This document shows, in pieces, positions 31,379-41,222 of a DNA stretch of 64,000 nucleotides. The stretch lies in contig JAQMWT010000102.1 of assembly GCA_029834535.1 (NCBI GenBank), positions 62,001-126,000 of the forward strand, in the 5' to 3' direction. Under the pieces are notes generated by a model. It saw nothing but the letters and a program-made list of their open reading frames with translations, ran no database searches and was not told the DNA's origin. The DNA is from Chrysophaeum taylorii (lineage: Eukaryota > Sar > Pelagophyceae > Pelagomonadales > Pelagomonadaceae). Numbering within the stretch: the stretch's first letter is position 1; every line of letters starts with the position of its first letter. Both the position numbers and the translations under genes were made by a program.

Positions 31379-31915
31379 GAGCTAACTACCCGCCTGACGG
31401 CCAGTCTCGTTTTTATGCGCACCTGCCCACTTTCTTTCTCTCTCTCTCTTTTTAGCGGGGGAAGTGTGTGTCGCGTGCAACCGAGAGATGAGCCGGGGCC
31501 GAAATAATCGATCGAGAAAAAAGTAGCGAGGCTCCGAGCTCGAGCGAAGATACGCCGGGCGACATCGTGTGCGTTATTATTAGGGAAAAGTCATGTTTCC
31601 AACCACCATATAAGTTTGGTCGCCGTAAACCTTCAACAAGTTTGGTCACTTAAGTTTGGTCAATCCATCTCTTGGCTAACTACCCGCCTGACGGCCAGTC
31701 TCGTTTTTATGCGCACCTGCCCACTTTCTTTCTCTCTCTCTCTTTTTAGCGGGGGAAGTGTGTGTCGCGTGCAACCGAGAGATGAGCCGGGGCCGAAATA
31801 ATCGATCGAGAAAAAAGTAGCGAGGCTCCGAGCTCGAGCGAAGATACGCCGGGCGACATCGTGTGCGTTATTATTAGGGAAAAGTCATGTTTCCAACCAC
31901 CATATAAGTTTGGTG
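31379..31915 (+). repeat. Tandem duplication of ~240 bp
   Basis: 31379-31620 and ~31676-31914 are nearly identical: CTAACTACCCGCCTGACGGC ... CTCTCTCTCTTTTTAGCGGG ... AATCGATCGAGAAAAAAGTA ... CATATAAGTTTGGT. The first copy ends at the start of the AAGTTTGGTC motif cluster, and the ~55-bp spacer already contains two further motif copies. The near identity points to a recent duplication or active gene conversion. Confidence 0.9.
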
Positions 31916-32290
31916 GCCGTAGACCTTCAAATTTGGTGGCCGTAGACCTTCAACAAGTTTGGTCACTTAAGTTTGGTCAATCCGTCTCTTGGTTGACTAA
32001 ACTTGCGCCCCCTTGAAAAGCCTTCTTAAGTTTGATTTTAAGAGCCAAAGTTTGGTCAATAATGTGGAAGTTTGAGGAGTAGTGATCAAACTTGTTGACC
32101 AAACTTACAAGGTTATTATTAGTCAAACTTGAAGGGCTGATTGATCAAACTTAATGCAACTTCGGAGTGACCAAACTTAACTGATCAAACTTCTATTGAA
32201 AATGACGAAACTTGTAAAGTTTTCCTTAAACATACATCAAAATAGATCAAACTTAAAAGAAATTGACCAAACTTATTGACGACCAAACTT
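31612..32290. repeat. AAGTTTGGTC motif array with orientation switch, upstream of dynamin
   Basis: About 20 copies of AAGTTTGGTC or close variants in AT-rich DNA. Forward copies begin at 31612, 31638, 31652, 31906, 31955, 31969, 32028, 32048 and 32068. Reverse-complement copies (GAYCAAACTT) begin at 31995, 32084, 32097, 32121, 32143, 32169, 32183, 32204, 32245, 32265 and 32281. All but one of the forward copies precede, and the reverse copies follow, a switch at ~32080. The array ends ~120 bp before the dynamin start codon. It could be a multi-site regulatory region, a replication- or chromatin-related iteron array, or a decayed palindromic element. Confidence 0.85.
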
Positions 32291-32412
32291 GACCGATCCC
32301 TTATTATTATCAGTGGTGGTGATGACGAGGCAATGTCGAGTTCGGAAATCGTACACTATACTGCCCTTCAGTGTACAGGGTAAGGAGTCAGCTGTTCCTC
32401 GCCGAGATCGAC

Positions 32413-35381
32413 ATGGCCACTCCTATCCAACAATCGGCTTTGAGCTCGGGCGTCGCCCGCGATGTGCGACCTCTGCTCGACCTCATCGACGAGCTACGGT
32501 CGATGGGGATCGAGCAGGACTTACCGCTTCCGCAAATCGCTGTGATGGGAGACCAGAGTTCGGGTATGTGTCGATGATGCTTGCGAGGCCCACCTGACGC
32601 TATCGCAGGGAAATCGTCCGTGCTGGAAGCCCTGTCGGGGGTCCCGTTTCCTCGCGGGACCGGCCTCGTGACGCGGTGCCCCTGTCAACTCACAATGAAG
32701 CGAACGGATACGCCGTGGCGCGGGCGCATCGGCGTCCAAGGAAGCGACGATATCTCGTCAGTGAACTCGCCGGGGGAGCTGACCGCTGCCATCGAACGCG
32801 TCACTGCCGCTCTGACGGCTGGGAGCTCGGGGTTTTCGAGCGACTGTATCGTGGTCGAAGTCCGCGCGCCGAACGTCCCTGATTTGACGCTGATCGACTT
32901 GCCCGGGATCGTCCGCACGGTGACTGCCGGGCAAGACGCGAGGGTTATCGGCGACGTGAACACGATGATCGAACGCTTCTTGAAACAGGAGCGGACGATC
33001 GTGTTGGCGATCGTGCCGGCGAACCAGGACGTCGCTACGGTGGACATATTGGAGCGCGCGTTGCGAGTCGACCCGACGGGCGAACGAACGATCGGCGTCT
33101 TGACCAAGCCCGACCTCGTCGGCGAGGGCGCCGAAGACGAGGTCGTGTCGGTGCTCCGGAACGAACGCAAACCGCTCAAACTGGGGTACGTGATGGTGAA
33201 GAACAAGTCTGCCGCGGAGTTAAAGTCGGGTCGCCCGAGCGACGAACGGCGCTACTTTCGCGAGCACAACGTCTGGAAAACCTTGCCGTCCGAGCTCCTC
33301 GGGATCCAAAATCTCACCACGAAACTCACCAAGCTTCTGACGAAGCGTATCGAGAAGGTCTTGCCAGAGTTGAAGTGGGAATTGCAGGAACAGTTTGCGG
33401 AGACCGAAGCCGCCGCCGAGCGACTCGGCGCGCCGCCGCCCGAGACGCCCCGAGAACGAGCCAAGCTCGTTTTGAGGTTGTTCGCCGACTACTGCTCCAT
33501 CCTACGCCACGCCTGTCGCGGCGATTACAGAGAACAAGTCCTGTCGCAAAATGTTGAGTTAAGACTGCGATCGGGCGCGGACCGTATCTTTCACACATTA
33601 GAAGACGCCATCGGTCAACAGAAACCCGAATTCGAAGCTGCCGACTTTACGCTCAAACTCCATCAGGAGCTCAAGGCGTTGCGAGGACGAGAGCTTCCCG
33701 GGCTGCTCAATTCCTACTTCTTTTATGGCTTCATGGCACGACACGTCGAGATGTGGCGCCCGCTGATCGAAGGCGCCAAGACGGCCCTTTACGACTCGTC
33801 CTTCGCGGCGACGGCCGCTCTCGCGACCGAGCTCCTCCCCGCGTACCCCGGCATGGCCCAGGCGGTGCGTGACCAAGTCGCCGAGTACCTCGACAGTTCG
33901 GCCGACGCGATCGCGGAGAAGATCGAAGAAGTTTTTAAGCACGAGTCGGATCCTTTCATTTCGAAAAACGAACTCAGCGATGCCATTCTCAAAGTGCGGT
34001 TCGAACGCTTCGAGCGTGCTCTGGACACGGTTATGACCGCGTGCGGCACCGGACCCGCCCAAGCGGCCAAGACGGTCGTCGCCGAAAGGAACCAAAAGGA
34101 GACCCAGGCGAGCACTGCGCAGGCCAAGCTTGCCGAGAGCCACGCCGCGACGCCCTCCGAAGAAGACAAAGTTCCTGACGAAAAAGAGCGCAAAAAGAAG
34201 GACGACCTCAAGGAGCATCCGTTGAAGGAGCTCGTGCTGACATCCTTGGGCCGGTGGTACATGGCGAACCACGGGGTGCGAACCAGCGCGAGTGTGTGTG
34301 TGTGACGCTTTGCCCGCAAAGCTTAATGGCGTGTGTGTTGCTTGTCCTTCCTTCCTTCCTTCCTTCCTTCCTTCCTCGAGAGCGTTCTCTCTCACTCTCT
34401 CTAGAATTGTGCGCCTGACTCTATGTGTAGGTCACGAGCATGTCTATGGTCGAAGACATGCGCACCGTTCTTATCGCGTATTGGGGCGTCGCGGCAAAAC
34501 GTATCACTGAAAACACGTGCATGCTTTTCGAGACTCATCTCCTCGCGGTGATGGCGGAAGACGTCGAGAAGCAGCTCTTGTCTCTGGCGCAGACACCCGA
34601 CGGCGACGCGGACACGTCGACGATCGACACGCTCCTCGCTCAAGACGACGATATTCGCAAGCAACGCGAAAACCTGAAGAAAAAGAAGGATCGCGTCGCC
34701 GCGGCGCTCAACTCGGTCGGCAGATTCGCACCAAATCTGGTCGCGCGGCCGCGAGAGCCCAAGAAAGAGGAGCCGCCTAAGGTGCCGACGGTCCCCACTC
34801 CGGGTGTCGCGCCAACCCTAGTAGTTGAACCAGAAGGCCAGCTGATTGAGAGTTTCGCGTTCACCTCAAACGGCGACAACGCCGGCTTCATATATTGGCT
34901 CGGCACGAGCGGTCGCCGCGAGAGGTTCCAGAATCCGCACGATAAGGGTAGGCTGAGGATCACGTCGAGCGGACTCGAAATTGGGACCGAATCGCTCCTC
35001 GTTGCGCGCAAGCGAATGCCGTGCTGGACAAACGACATGGAGGGGTCGTGGATTTGCGTCGATTTTGGCAGAAACCGCACCTTTAAGCCGACGCACTACA
35101 CGCTCTGCAACGGCGCGAACGAACCGGGCTTTGACGTGCTCTCGTGGGCGTTCGAGGGCTACCACGCGCCGTCGGAATTGTGGACCGATCTGCACTCCCC
35201 CGACTCGCCGCAGCGAGACTTGCCTTCTCCCTGGGGGGTCGCCACCTTCGGCGTCTCCACGCAAGCCTCGTTCCGCTACCTCCGCATCCGACACACCGGC
35301 CTCAACTCGCGCGCGACGCATCAATTGCCGATCTGCGCCTGGGAGTTCTACGGACACCTCTACGCTATCCCAACCACCTGA
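32413..35381 (+). CDS. Dynamin-family GTPase fused to a C-terminal discoidin-like domain
   Basis: Three exons: 32413-32563, 32609-34275 and 34431-35381 (introns 45 nt, GTATGT...CGCAG, and 155 nt, GTGCGA...TGTAG), giving 922 residues. GTPase motifs: GDQSSGKS at 46-53 (split by intron 1), the switch region VTRCP at 71-75, DLPG at 147-150 and TKPD at 216-219. The dynamin middle/stalk region follows, then a charged linker (~555-590) and a GTPase effector domain (~610-700). There is no PH or proline-rich tail as in classical dynamins; the layout up to the GED is Mx/plant-DRP-like. After a Lys/Pro linker, residues ~743-918 form a galactose-binding/discoidin-like domain ([41 protein letters not shown]), like that of HECTD1 or BTBD9-type proteins. 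Intron 2 contains a (CCTT)n microsatellite. Membrane remodelling is the family role; what the extra domain binds is unknown. Confidence 0.85.
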
Positions 35382-35919
35382 TTTCCGACTTTTTCGAGCG
35401 CCCTTCTGTCTGCGCCTTGCCCTCTCACGCACCTTAATGGTCGAGGCTGCTGCGACATCAAGTCTTCTTTTCCCGATTATCTTTGTCCTGATGCTATACA
35501 CAAATACCCTCCGATCCCGCCACCCAGTGCAATTCTGTACAGCAACCACCACCACCACCACCGAGAAATGCGACGTTCTCACAGAACGTGGCGAGGTGGG
35601 AAATGGCTTACGAAGCTGAGTCGGCTTGCGGCGACTCGGAGGAGGTTCACCCGAGGGCAGCTACGTTTGTCGTGCGGGACCCATCGTAGCGATGGCTGAC
35701 GATTTCACATTCACATTGTCTTATCAACCATTTGTCGGTCCCAGCTCGGTCGGATCCTAGGCTGGTCGAGAGGCTGCGGAGCAGGCATCGAGAACCGCGG
35801 TATCGTTGGCTATGCGCGAATTGCGGATATCGGAAGGGCGTTCGGCGGCCCAACATCCGACTGAATTGTGGGAGTCCAGCTCCCGGATGCGGGTGTGCAC
35901 GATCTTAACTCGAACCTGG
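35382..35919. other. Intergenic between convergent genes; nothing recognised
   Basis: Short (ACC)n run near 35547-35560. No coding or RNA gene seen. Confidence 0.55.
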
Positions 35920-37548
35920 TTAAGTCGTGCTCGGGATGTCCGTAGTTTGCGGTGGCTGTGCACTGAGCCCTTCGTCTGGAACCTCCGGCCCGAAGGCGGT
36001 CTGTGCCCACTCTGGCGGCTCGATTGGGTGAGGGCATGGTGCGGTGGGCTGCCCGCTCGCAAGCGCGGGATTCGGCACAAGCGGAGGCTCCAGCGACGCG
36101 GCGACCATGCTTTCTGGTGGCGCAGGCGAAATAGATGAGCTCAAAGGCTGGGTAATTGGATCGGCTGTCGTGGACGGCGGAGAGTCTAGTGCGGTACTGC
36201 CGGGCGCGATTTTGAAACGTGGCCGGACGTATGGATCGGGTGGCGGCGTTTCTTTCAAGGCCCAAAGCTGGCGGTGCTTCAGTAAGGCGGCCTCTTCTGA
36301 GCAGGGCACGAGGTGGGCTAAAACCGGCTTCGGATTCCCGGCTCTGCGGAAGGGTCGTGCTCGGAGCATGAAGGGCGTCGAAGGGCCGCCGGTCTTCTTG
36401 ACCAAGCATAGGCAAACCTCGTCAGCACAGCCCCTGAAATGGTTCAGGACCTTAGTGCGAATGTCCGAGTCGAGATCATGGAAAACACAGTTCTCGACGA
36501 AGTCCTTATCCTTTATCTCCGTCGGATCATCGTATCCGAGCATAAGAGCGAGTGCCGGGTCACACATCGCCACCTTGAGACCATCTTCGGGTTCTTTCCC
36601 GGGGTATGGCCACAGCAGCATGCGCCTCACGATACGTTTGACCAGCGCGAATCGGGGCGGCCCTTTGGTGCTTTTGCTGTTGTTGTTGTTCTCGATTTCA
36701 TTGCTGCTGCTGTTATCCGTTGTCCGAGGCCGCTTGGGCGCCGTCGTCGCCGCCGACTTGACTGTCTCAGAATCTTGCTTTTGCCTTAGCTGCTGTGGCA
36801 CTGCTTCAGCCCGCTGTTGCGGCTGCCCCGGCAGGAACGCACGCGGCCTTAGAATGCGGGACACGAGGGAATGTGCCGTCGTGGGCATGACCGGAGCGGC
36901 GACGATCTCGTCGAAGCAGCCCGACGTCATGTACCCCCAGGTGTCGACGGCGGCCATCTCTTCAAAGGTTCGGGCTGCGGCGAACATGTTCGCCAAGCTT
37001 GGATGCACTAGGGCCACGAACGCCGGCGGTCGTTTGAGCCGAGACGTGTCCTCTCGCAGGAGTCGTGCCGTCTCGACGGCCAGGCGCCCATCAGAGACGG
37101 CCACCAAGACCATCGCTGGTTCTTCGCAGCGTGCTAGCAGGTGTCGCGCCCACGTGAGCTCCCAGGTCACCCACCAGTGCACCTCGAGCTCGGGTGGCGC
37201 GACTGCAGCGAGGAGGCGACCCGTCTCGTCCATAACCGCGTTTGTTCTTCCGAGGTTGGGATCCTCCGACGCCACCAAAACCACTTGCGCCACCAGCTTC
37301 ACGCAATAAGCCGCTGCTCCCATTGCCTGGGGCTGCGACTGTTGCGGCTGCGGCTGAAACGGCGGACGCGGTGGCTGTAGCGGCTGCGGACGTGGTGGCT
37401 GTTGCGGCTGCTGCTGTGGACGCGGTGGCGGCTGATGCTGCTGTGAGAACACGACGATAGAAGGTGTCTCCATGCCCCCAGCAATTTCCTCCCTCGTTGG
37501 CTCACGCCACCGCCTCAACGGGGTCGTGATTTTCGCAATAGGGCTCAC
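35920..37548 (-). CDS. Protein with receiver-like and PAS-like regions
   Basis: 542 residues. Residues ~36-75 are Gln/Pro-rich. Residues ~77-230 have the rhythm of a degenerate response-regulator receiver: QVVLVASED near the start, ...AMVLVAVSDG, FVALVHPS, then GCFDEIVAAPVMPTTAHSLV, where the usual invariant Lys before Pro is Ala. A poly-Asn/Ser linker follows. Residues ~305-400 read LKVAMCDPALALMLGYDD...VFHDLDSD...FMLRARPF, which fits a PAS fold (start of a PAS domain, sensor loop, strand pair). The C-terminal ~100 residues are Pro/Ser-rich. I infer a regulatory protein, possibly a transcription regulator, but no DNA-binding domain is visible. Met26 is an alternative start. Confidence 0.5.
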   Translation of the reverse strand: MSPIAKITTPLRRWREPTREEIAGGMETPSIVVFSQQHQPPPRPQQQPQQPPRPQPLQPPRPPFQPQPQQSQPQAMGAAAYCVKLVAQVVLVASEDPNLGRTNAVMDETGRLLAAVAPPELEVHWWVTWELTWARHLLARCEEPAMVLVAVSDGRLAVETARLLREDTSRLKRPPAFVALVHPSLANMFAAARTFEEMAAVDTWGYMTSGCFDEIVAAPVMPTTAHSLVSRILRPRAFLPGQPQQRAEAVPQQLRQKQDSETVKSAATTAPKRPRTTDNSSSNEIENNNNSKSTKGPPRFALVKRIVRRMLLWPYPGKEPEDGLKVAMCDPALALMLGYDDPTEIKDKDFVENCVFHDLDSDIRTKVLNHFRGCADEVCLCLVKKTGGPSTPFMLRARPFRRAGNPKPVLAHLVPCSEEAALLKHRQLWALKETPPPDPYVRPRFKIAPGSTALDSPPSTTADPITQPLSSSISPAPPESMVAASLEPPLVPNPALASGQPTAPCPHPIEPPEWAQTAFGPEVPDEGLSAQPPQTTDIPSTT

Positions 37549-38315
37549 CGCGCTGCATCACGTCGTTTTCAGAAAGTCAATGAGTCAATAAGTCTTTAAG
37601 TCAATCATGTACTGCTTTCAAACTTTAAATTATATTGACGTCTACAACTTCTCTTGATTCATGTAAGTAAGTTCTTATATGTGACGTCGAGGCCCTGGTC
37701 ACCTCCTCGTTGAAGTGTCGTGCCACCCACCCTTCTGGAAGGTTCCGCTGCAGCACGCGTTCCTTCCTACTTCACGGCGCCGGGGGGGGGCTTCACATCA
37801 TCTTCTGAGCGGGGGGAAGCGGGCAAACTCCATTGCATACTCCAAGGGGAGTTTCTCCGCCTTTATTCGCGAGCTCGTCAGTGTCGCCACTCGATCTTCT
37901 CGCCGACTTGGAGAGACTTGGCCGCAACAAGGCCTCTGCCAATTGGAACTCATAATCTACCCCTTTCTCGCCAGCGTCTCGTCGGCAGCACCATAGTCGT
38001 CGTTTCTGGCGGCGGTCGTACATGTGCCACTGGCTGGTGGCATTGAGTGGCAGCTTGCCAACACGATAAGATGTTAGTATGTAGCCCGTCGAGACATTCA
38101 CCAGCGGCAACATCAAACGAGCGAGCCTAGAAGTGCCCCGACCCCGCTCCAAGCTGCAGGCAACTTCGCTCTCGGAGCGAAGCATGTTGTCGCATCCCAG
38201 CAGGTGAATGGCCGGTATGGCAGGCACTAGCAAGTCGTGAGTTAGTTAGATAGTTATCGGCAGAAGGTAGGCTGGCACATGCTGTTCGTCGCTGCCACAT
38301 CTGATGGAAAAACCA
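37549..38315. other. Intergenic; nothing firm
   Basis: Between the REC/PAS-like gene's start and the kinase gene's 3' end. At ~38238-38255 GAGTTAGTTAGATAGTTA resembles the TTAG tail of the LINE/SINE family, but no further element sequence is attached. Confidence 0.45.
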
Positions 38316-40811
38316 TCAGGTGACAACCAAGTTCGGGTGATGCGGCGACGACGATTCGTACTTGCCATGCACCTCCACTTCCTCCTCCACGAGGAGCTGT
38401 TCAGGTTGGCTTCGAAATTCTTCAGCATCAGGCGGTGCGGAAGCAGGCGAAACCCTGCCAAGCTTGGGCGATGGGTCGCGTTGCTCCTCGGCGTGTTGTT
38501 GGGGCTGGTTTGGAAGATCGATGCTTGGCAATGCGTCTCGCAGCGCTGCCTTATTTTCGCCAAGCGTGGCCACGCAGTCGAGAAACTCGTCGTCGTCGTC
38601 GTCGTCGTCAAGAAAGGAGGGCCGCGGCGGCGGTCGCTCGTCAGAGTGACTTCTGAGGCCCAGAGCGGCTCGAATCATGCGGGCGCTGTCGGCGGCACCC
38701 GTAAGGCTGCGTTGTTTTTCGAGCGATTGGCGGAGCTTGCCTAGCACTAGCTCGACGTCCCGGTCGGAACCTCCCGGCGGCTCCGGGTCAACCGTCCGCC
38801 GTCGTCTCTCGTCGGCGCGTCGCAATACGTTCTCAACTTCGTTTTTGGAGGCGAGATATTCGTAAAGCGAGACGGCTCGCTTGGGTGGCAGTGGTCGTGG
38901 CTCGGGTGGCGCCAGGACCTCGACTTGGACGCTCGCCTTGCGTCTGTTGCGGTCGGCGGCGATTCTCTTTCGGAGCTCGGTGCGGCGTGCGTCTCGTGCC
39001 GCGGCGCGAGACGACTTCTCCTTGCGGGGCCGATTTTTCTCGGGATGTCGCGAAGGTTGACTCTCCTTTGGCTCCGGCACCGCGACGGGCTCCTCCGCGG
39101 GGGAGGCGGGCTCCTCGGCACGAATGGACCTTTCGTCTCCGAAGGGTGGTTTTTCATTGCGCGGAGGAACCACCACCACTTTGAGAACGGTAGATGGATT
39201 TGTTTCCCCTGGAGGAGCTTGGTCGCCTGTTGGAGCCTGTTGACGCGATAGTCGATCGTCGTCCGCGGCGGGCAGCGGAGCCTCGGACGACGGGGGAATC
39301 TTGTCCGCGAGCGGTTCCCCCACCTTGGCCTCTGGCGGTTCGTCGGGTGCCTGTGCATTCGCGCCAATGTCGAATGGAACGCGGAGGCGGTAGACGGCGG
39401 GCTTGCGGATTTGAGCGAGTTGGTCCCGGAGATTGCACATGCGCGCCTCGAGATTTCCGAGCCATTCCGTAGACTCCTCCTCCTTCACCTCCTCCTCTTC
39501 CTTGTCATCAGCCGGATCGTCGTTGTCATCAGGTTTCCTGATGCGCTCGCGCCTCGACTCTTCGACGCGCGCCCTCACAGCATCTCTGACTCTACGGGCC
39601 TCGGCCTCGTCTCTCTCGCGCGCCACAAAATCCGCCAGCTTGGACTCCTGGCGGCGCGAGGCGTCGGGCGAGGGCGGGTCCCATTGAGAGTGGCCGGTCG
39701 CCTCGTGGACGTAGAACCACTTGTTGGACGCCAAGTCACGCTTGAGCCACCAGCCGTCGCCGAGCATGCGGTAGTTTGAGTCGTCGTCCTCGTCCTCGTC
39801 GTCGTCCTCCACTTCGTCTTCGTCTTTATCTTTATCTTTGAGGGGTTCCTGGACGACCTGGAGCCGACGGAGTTGGCGCGCGCGCTCGGCGCGCTCGAGA
39901 GCCGCCCTCTCGGCCTTCGCCGCGCGCTCGACGAATCTCGGTGGCGCGCGCTGCGAGTCGCGCGGCGGCGCGGCGACGGGCGCCGCCGGCTCGGTCCAGC
40001 TCCGGACCTTGTCGGCGGCGCGCTGCACGACCGGCGTCGCGAGGACGTCGGAGATGTCGGGCCGGAGCGCGGGATTCTTGGCAAGGAGCGACGCGAGGAG
40101 CGGCGCGAGGTCGGCGCTCGCGAGGCGTGGCGCCGGGCCGCCGATGACGCGCTTGACGAGCGCCGGGACGGAACGAGCTTCGAAAGCGCGCTTGAGCGCC
40201 GCGAGCTCGTAGAGCACGCACCCCACACTCCAGACGTCGACCTTGTAGTCGTAGGGCCTGTCGTCAAGGAGCTCGGGCGCCATGTAGCAGGGCGTGCCGA
40301 TGTTTGTCGCGCACAGCTCGCCGCTGCGGTCGAGAACCTTGGAGATGCCAAAGTCGCCGAGCTTGACGACGTCGTTGCCCGCCTGGTCTCGCGTCAAGAA
40401 CACGTTCGACGTCTTGACGTCGCGGTGCACGACTCGCTTCGCGTGCACGTATTCGAGCGCCATGCACAGCTGCGCGAACATGTGCACGACCACGTCCTCG
40501 CTCGGGCACCGCCCCGCCCGTTTCCGCGTCGCGACCCACTGCTCGAGGTCCCCTCGCTCGCAAAACTCCATCACGATGCACAGCTCGTGCCGCCGCGGCT
40601 CAACAAACGACTCGAGATGCGACACGATCTGAGGATGCCGTAGCGTCGCGAGCAGCTTGGCCTCCTGTCGCACCATCCGTGCCTCGCGTTTCGTCAGCCG
40701 AGCGAGCGCAATCGTCTTGATGATGCACTCGAGGCCGTCGCGCCGCCGCGACCGCATGGCAAACCCATAGCTCCCGCGCCCGATCACCTTACCGCGTGTG
40801 TAATTATCCAT
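38316..40811 (-). CDS. NEK-type Ser/Thr kinase with a WW domain
   Basis: 831 residues in one exon. The kinase domain is at residues 4-262: glycine loop IGRGSYG (10-16), K32, E50, HRDVKTSNVFL (129-139), DFG (153-155), GTPCYMAPE (172-180) and DVWSVGCVLYEL (192-203). These features, including the HRD-K-T-S/P-N loop, are those of NIMA-related kinases, which act in mitosis and cilia. A coiled, acidic linker (~295-345) leads to a WW domain at ~353-380 (GDGWWLKRDLASNKWFYVH, then WDPP), which normally binds proline-rich peptides. The rest is Lys/Glu/Pro-rich, with a coiled-coil stretch and an Asp run near the C-terminus. All catalytic residues are present, so it should be active. Start is the only ATG before the glycine loop. 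Confidence 0.85.
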   Translation of the reverse strand: MDNYTRGKVIGRGSYGFAMRSRRRDGLECIIKTIALARLTKREARMVRQEAKLLATLRHPQIVSHLESFVEPRRHELCIVMEFCERGDLEQWVATRKRAGRCPSEDVVVHMFAQLCMALEYVHAKRVVHRDVKTSNVFLTRDQAGNDVVKLGDFGISKVLDRSGELCATNIGTPCYMAPELLDDRPYDYKVDVWSVGCVLYELAALKRAFEARSVPALVKRVIGGPAPRLASADLAPLLASLLAKNPALRPDISDVLATPVVQRAADKVRSWTEPAAPVAAPPRDSQRAPPRFVERAAKAERAALERAERARQLRRLQVVQEPLKDKDKDEDEVEDDDEDEDDDSNYRMLGDGWWLKRDLASNKWFYVHEATGHSQWDPPSPDASRRQESKLADFVARERDEAEARRVRDAVRARVEESRRERIRKPDDNDDPADDKEEEEVKEEESTEWLGNLEARMCNLRDQLAQIRKPAVYRLRVPFDIGANAQAPDEPPEAKVGEPLADKIPPSSEAPLPAADDDRLSRQQAPTGDQAPPGETNPSTVLKVVVVPPRNEKPPFGDERSIRAEEPASPAEEPVAVPEPKESQPSRHPEKNRPRKEKSSRAAARDARRTELRKRIAADRNRRKASVQVEVLAPPEPRPLPPKRAVSLYEYLASKNEVENVLRRADERRRRTVDPEPPGGSDRDVELVLGKLRQSLEKQRSLTGAADSARMIRAALGLRSHSDERPPPRPSFLDDDDDDDEFLDCVATLGENKAALRDALPSIDLPNQPQQHAEEQRDPSPKLGRVSPASAPPDAEEFRSQPEQLLVEEEVEVHGKYESSSPHHPNLVVT

Positions 40812-41222
40812 GCAGCTTCCGCGCCGTCGTCTAAGACCGACACGCGCAGCTATAGATGCTCAAGATGCTAACTTTCTAACATTGTGGTCGGGACCACTGC
40901 TGAGGTCCGTTGAGGACCTTTTTTTGTTCGCACACGAGGTTGCGGGACATCGACAAGTGCTCCGCCTCGCTTTTGCGGGTTGCTCCTTCCCTACTCGAGA
41001 CGCCGTACGCAGTGGTAACCGGGGGGGGGGGGGTGGGCGTACTGCAGTTTCAGGCGACTGACAGCATGCCCGGGAATGACGTGAAGACGTACCTCGACTT
41101 GACGTCGCAACAGCAATAATAGTTCCTTCGTCGTTTGCAATGGCCGTGATACCCTTTGAGATTATTTCTTACCCCAGAAGGAGCGTTAGCGCCAGGATAC
41201 CCCCCTAACGCTTCAAAAAAGG
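40812..41222. other. Intergenic between divergent kinase and IQ genes
   Basis: Presumed promoter region of both genes. Contains a run of about 12 G at ~41022-41033. Nothing else recognised. Confidence 0.5.
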
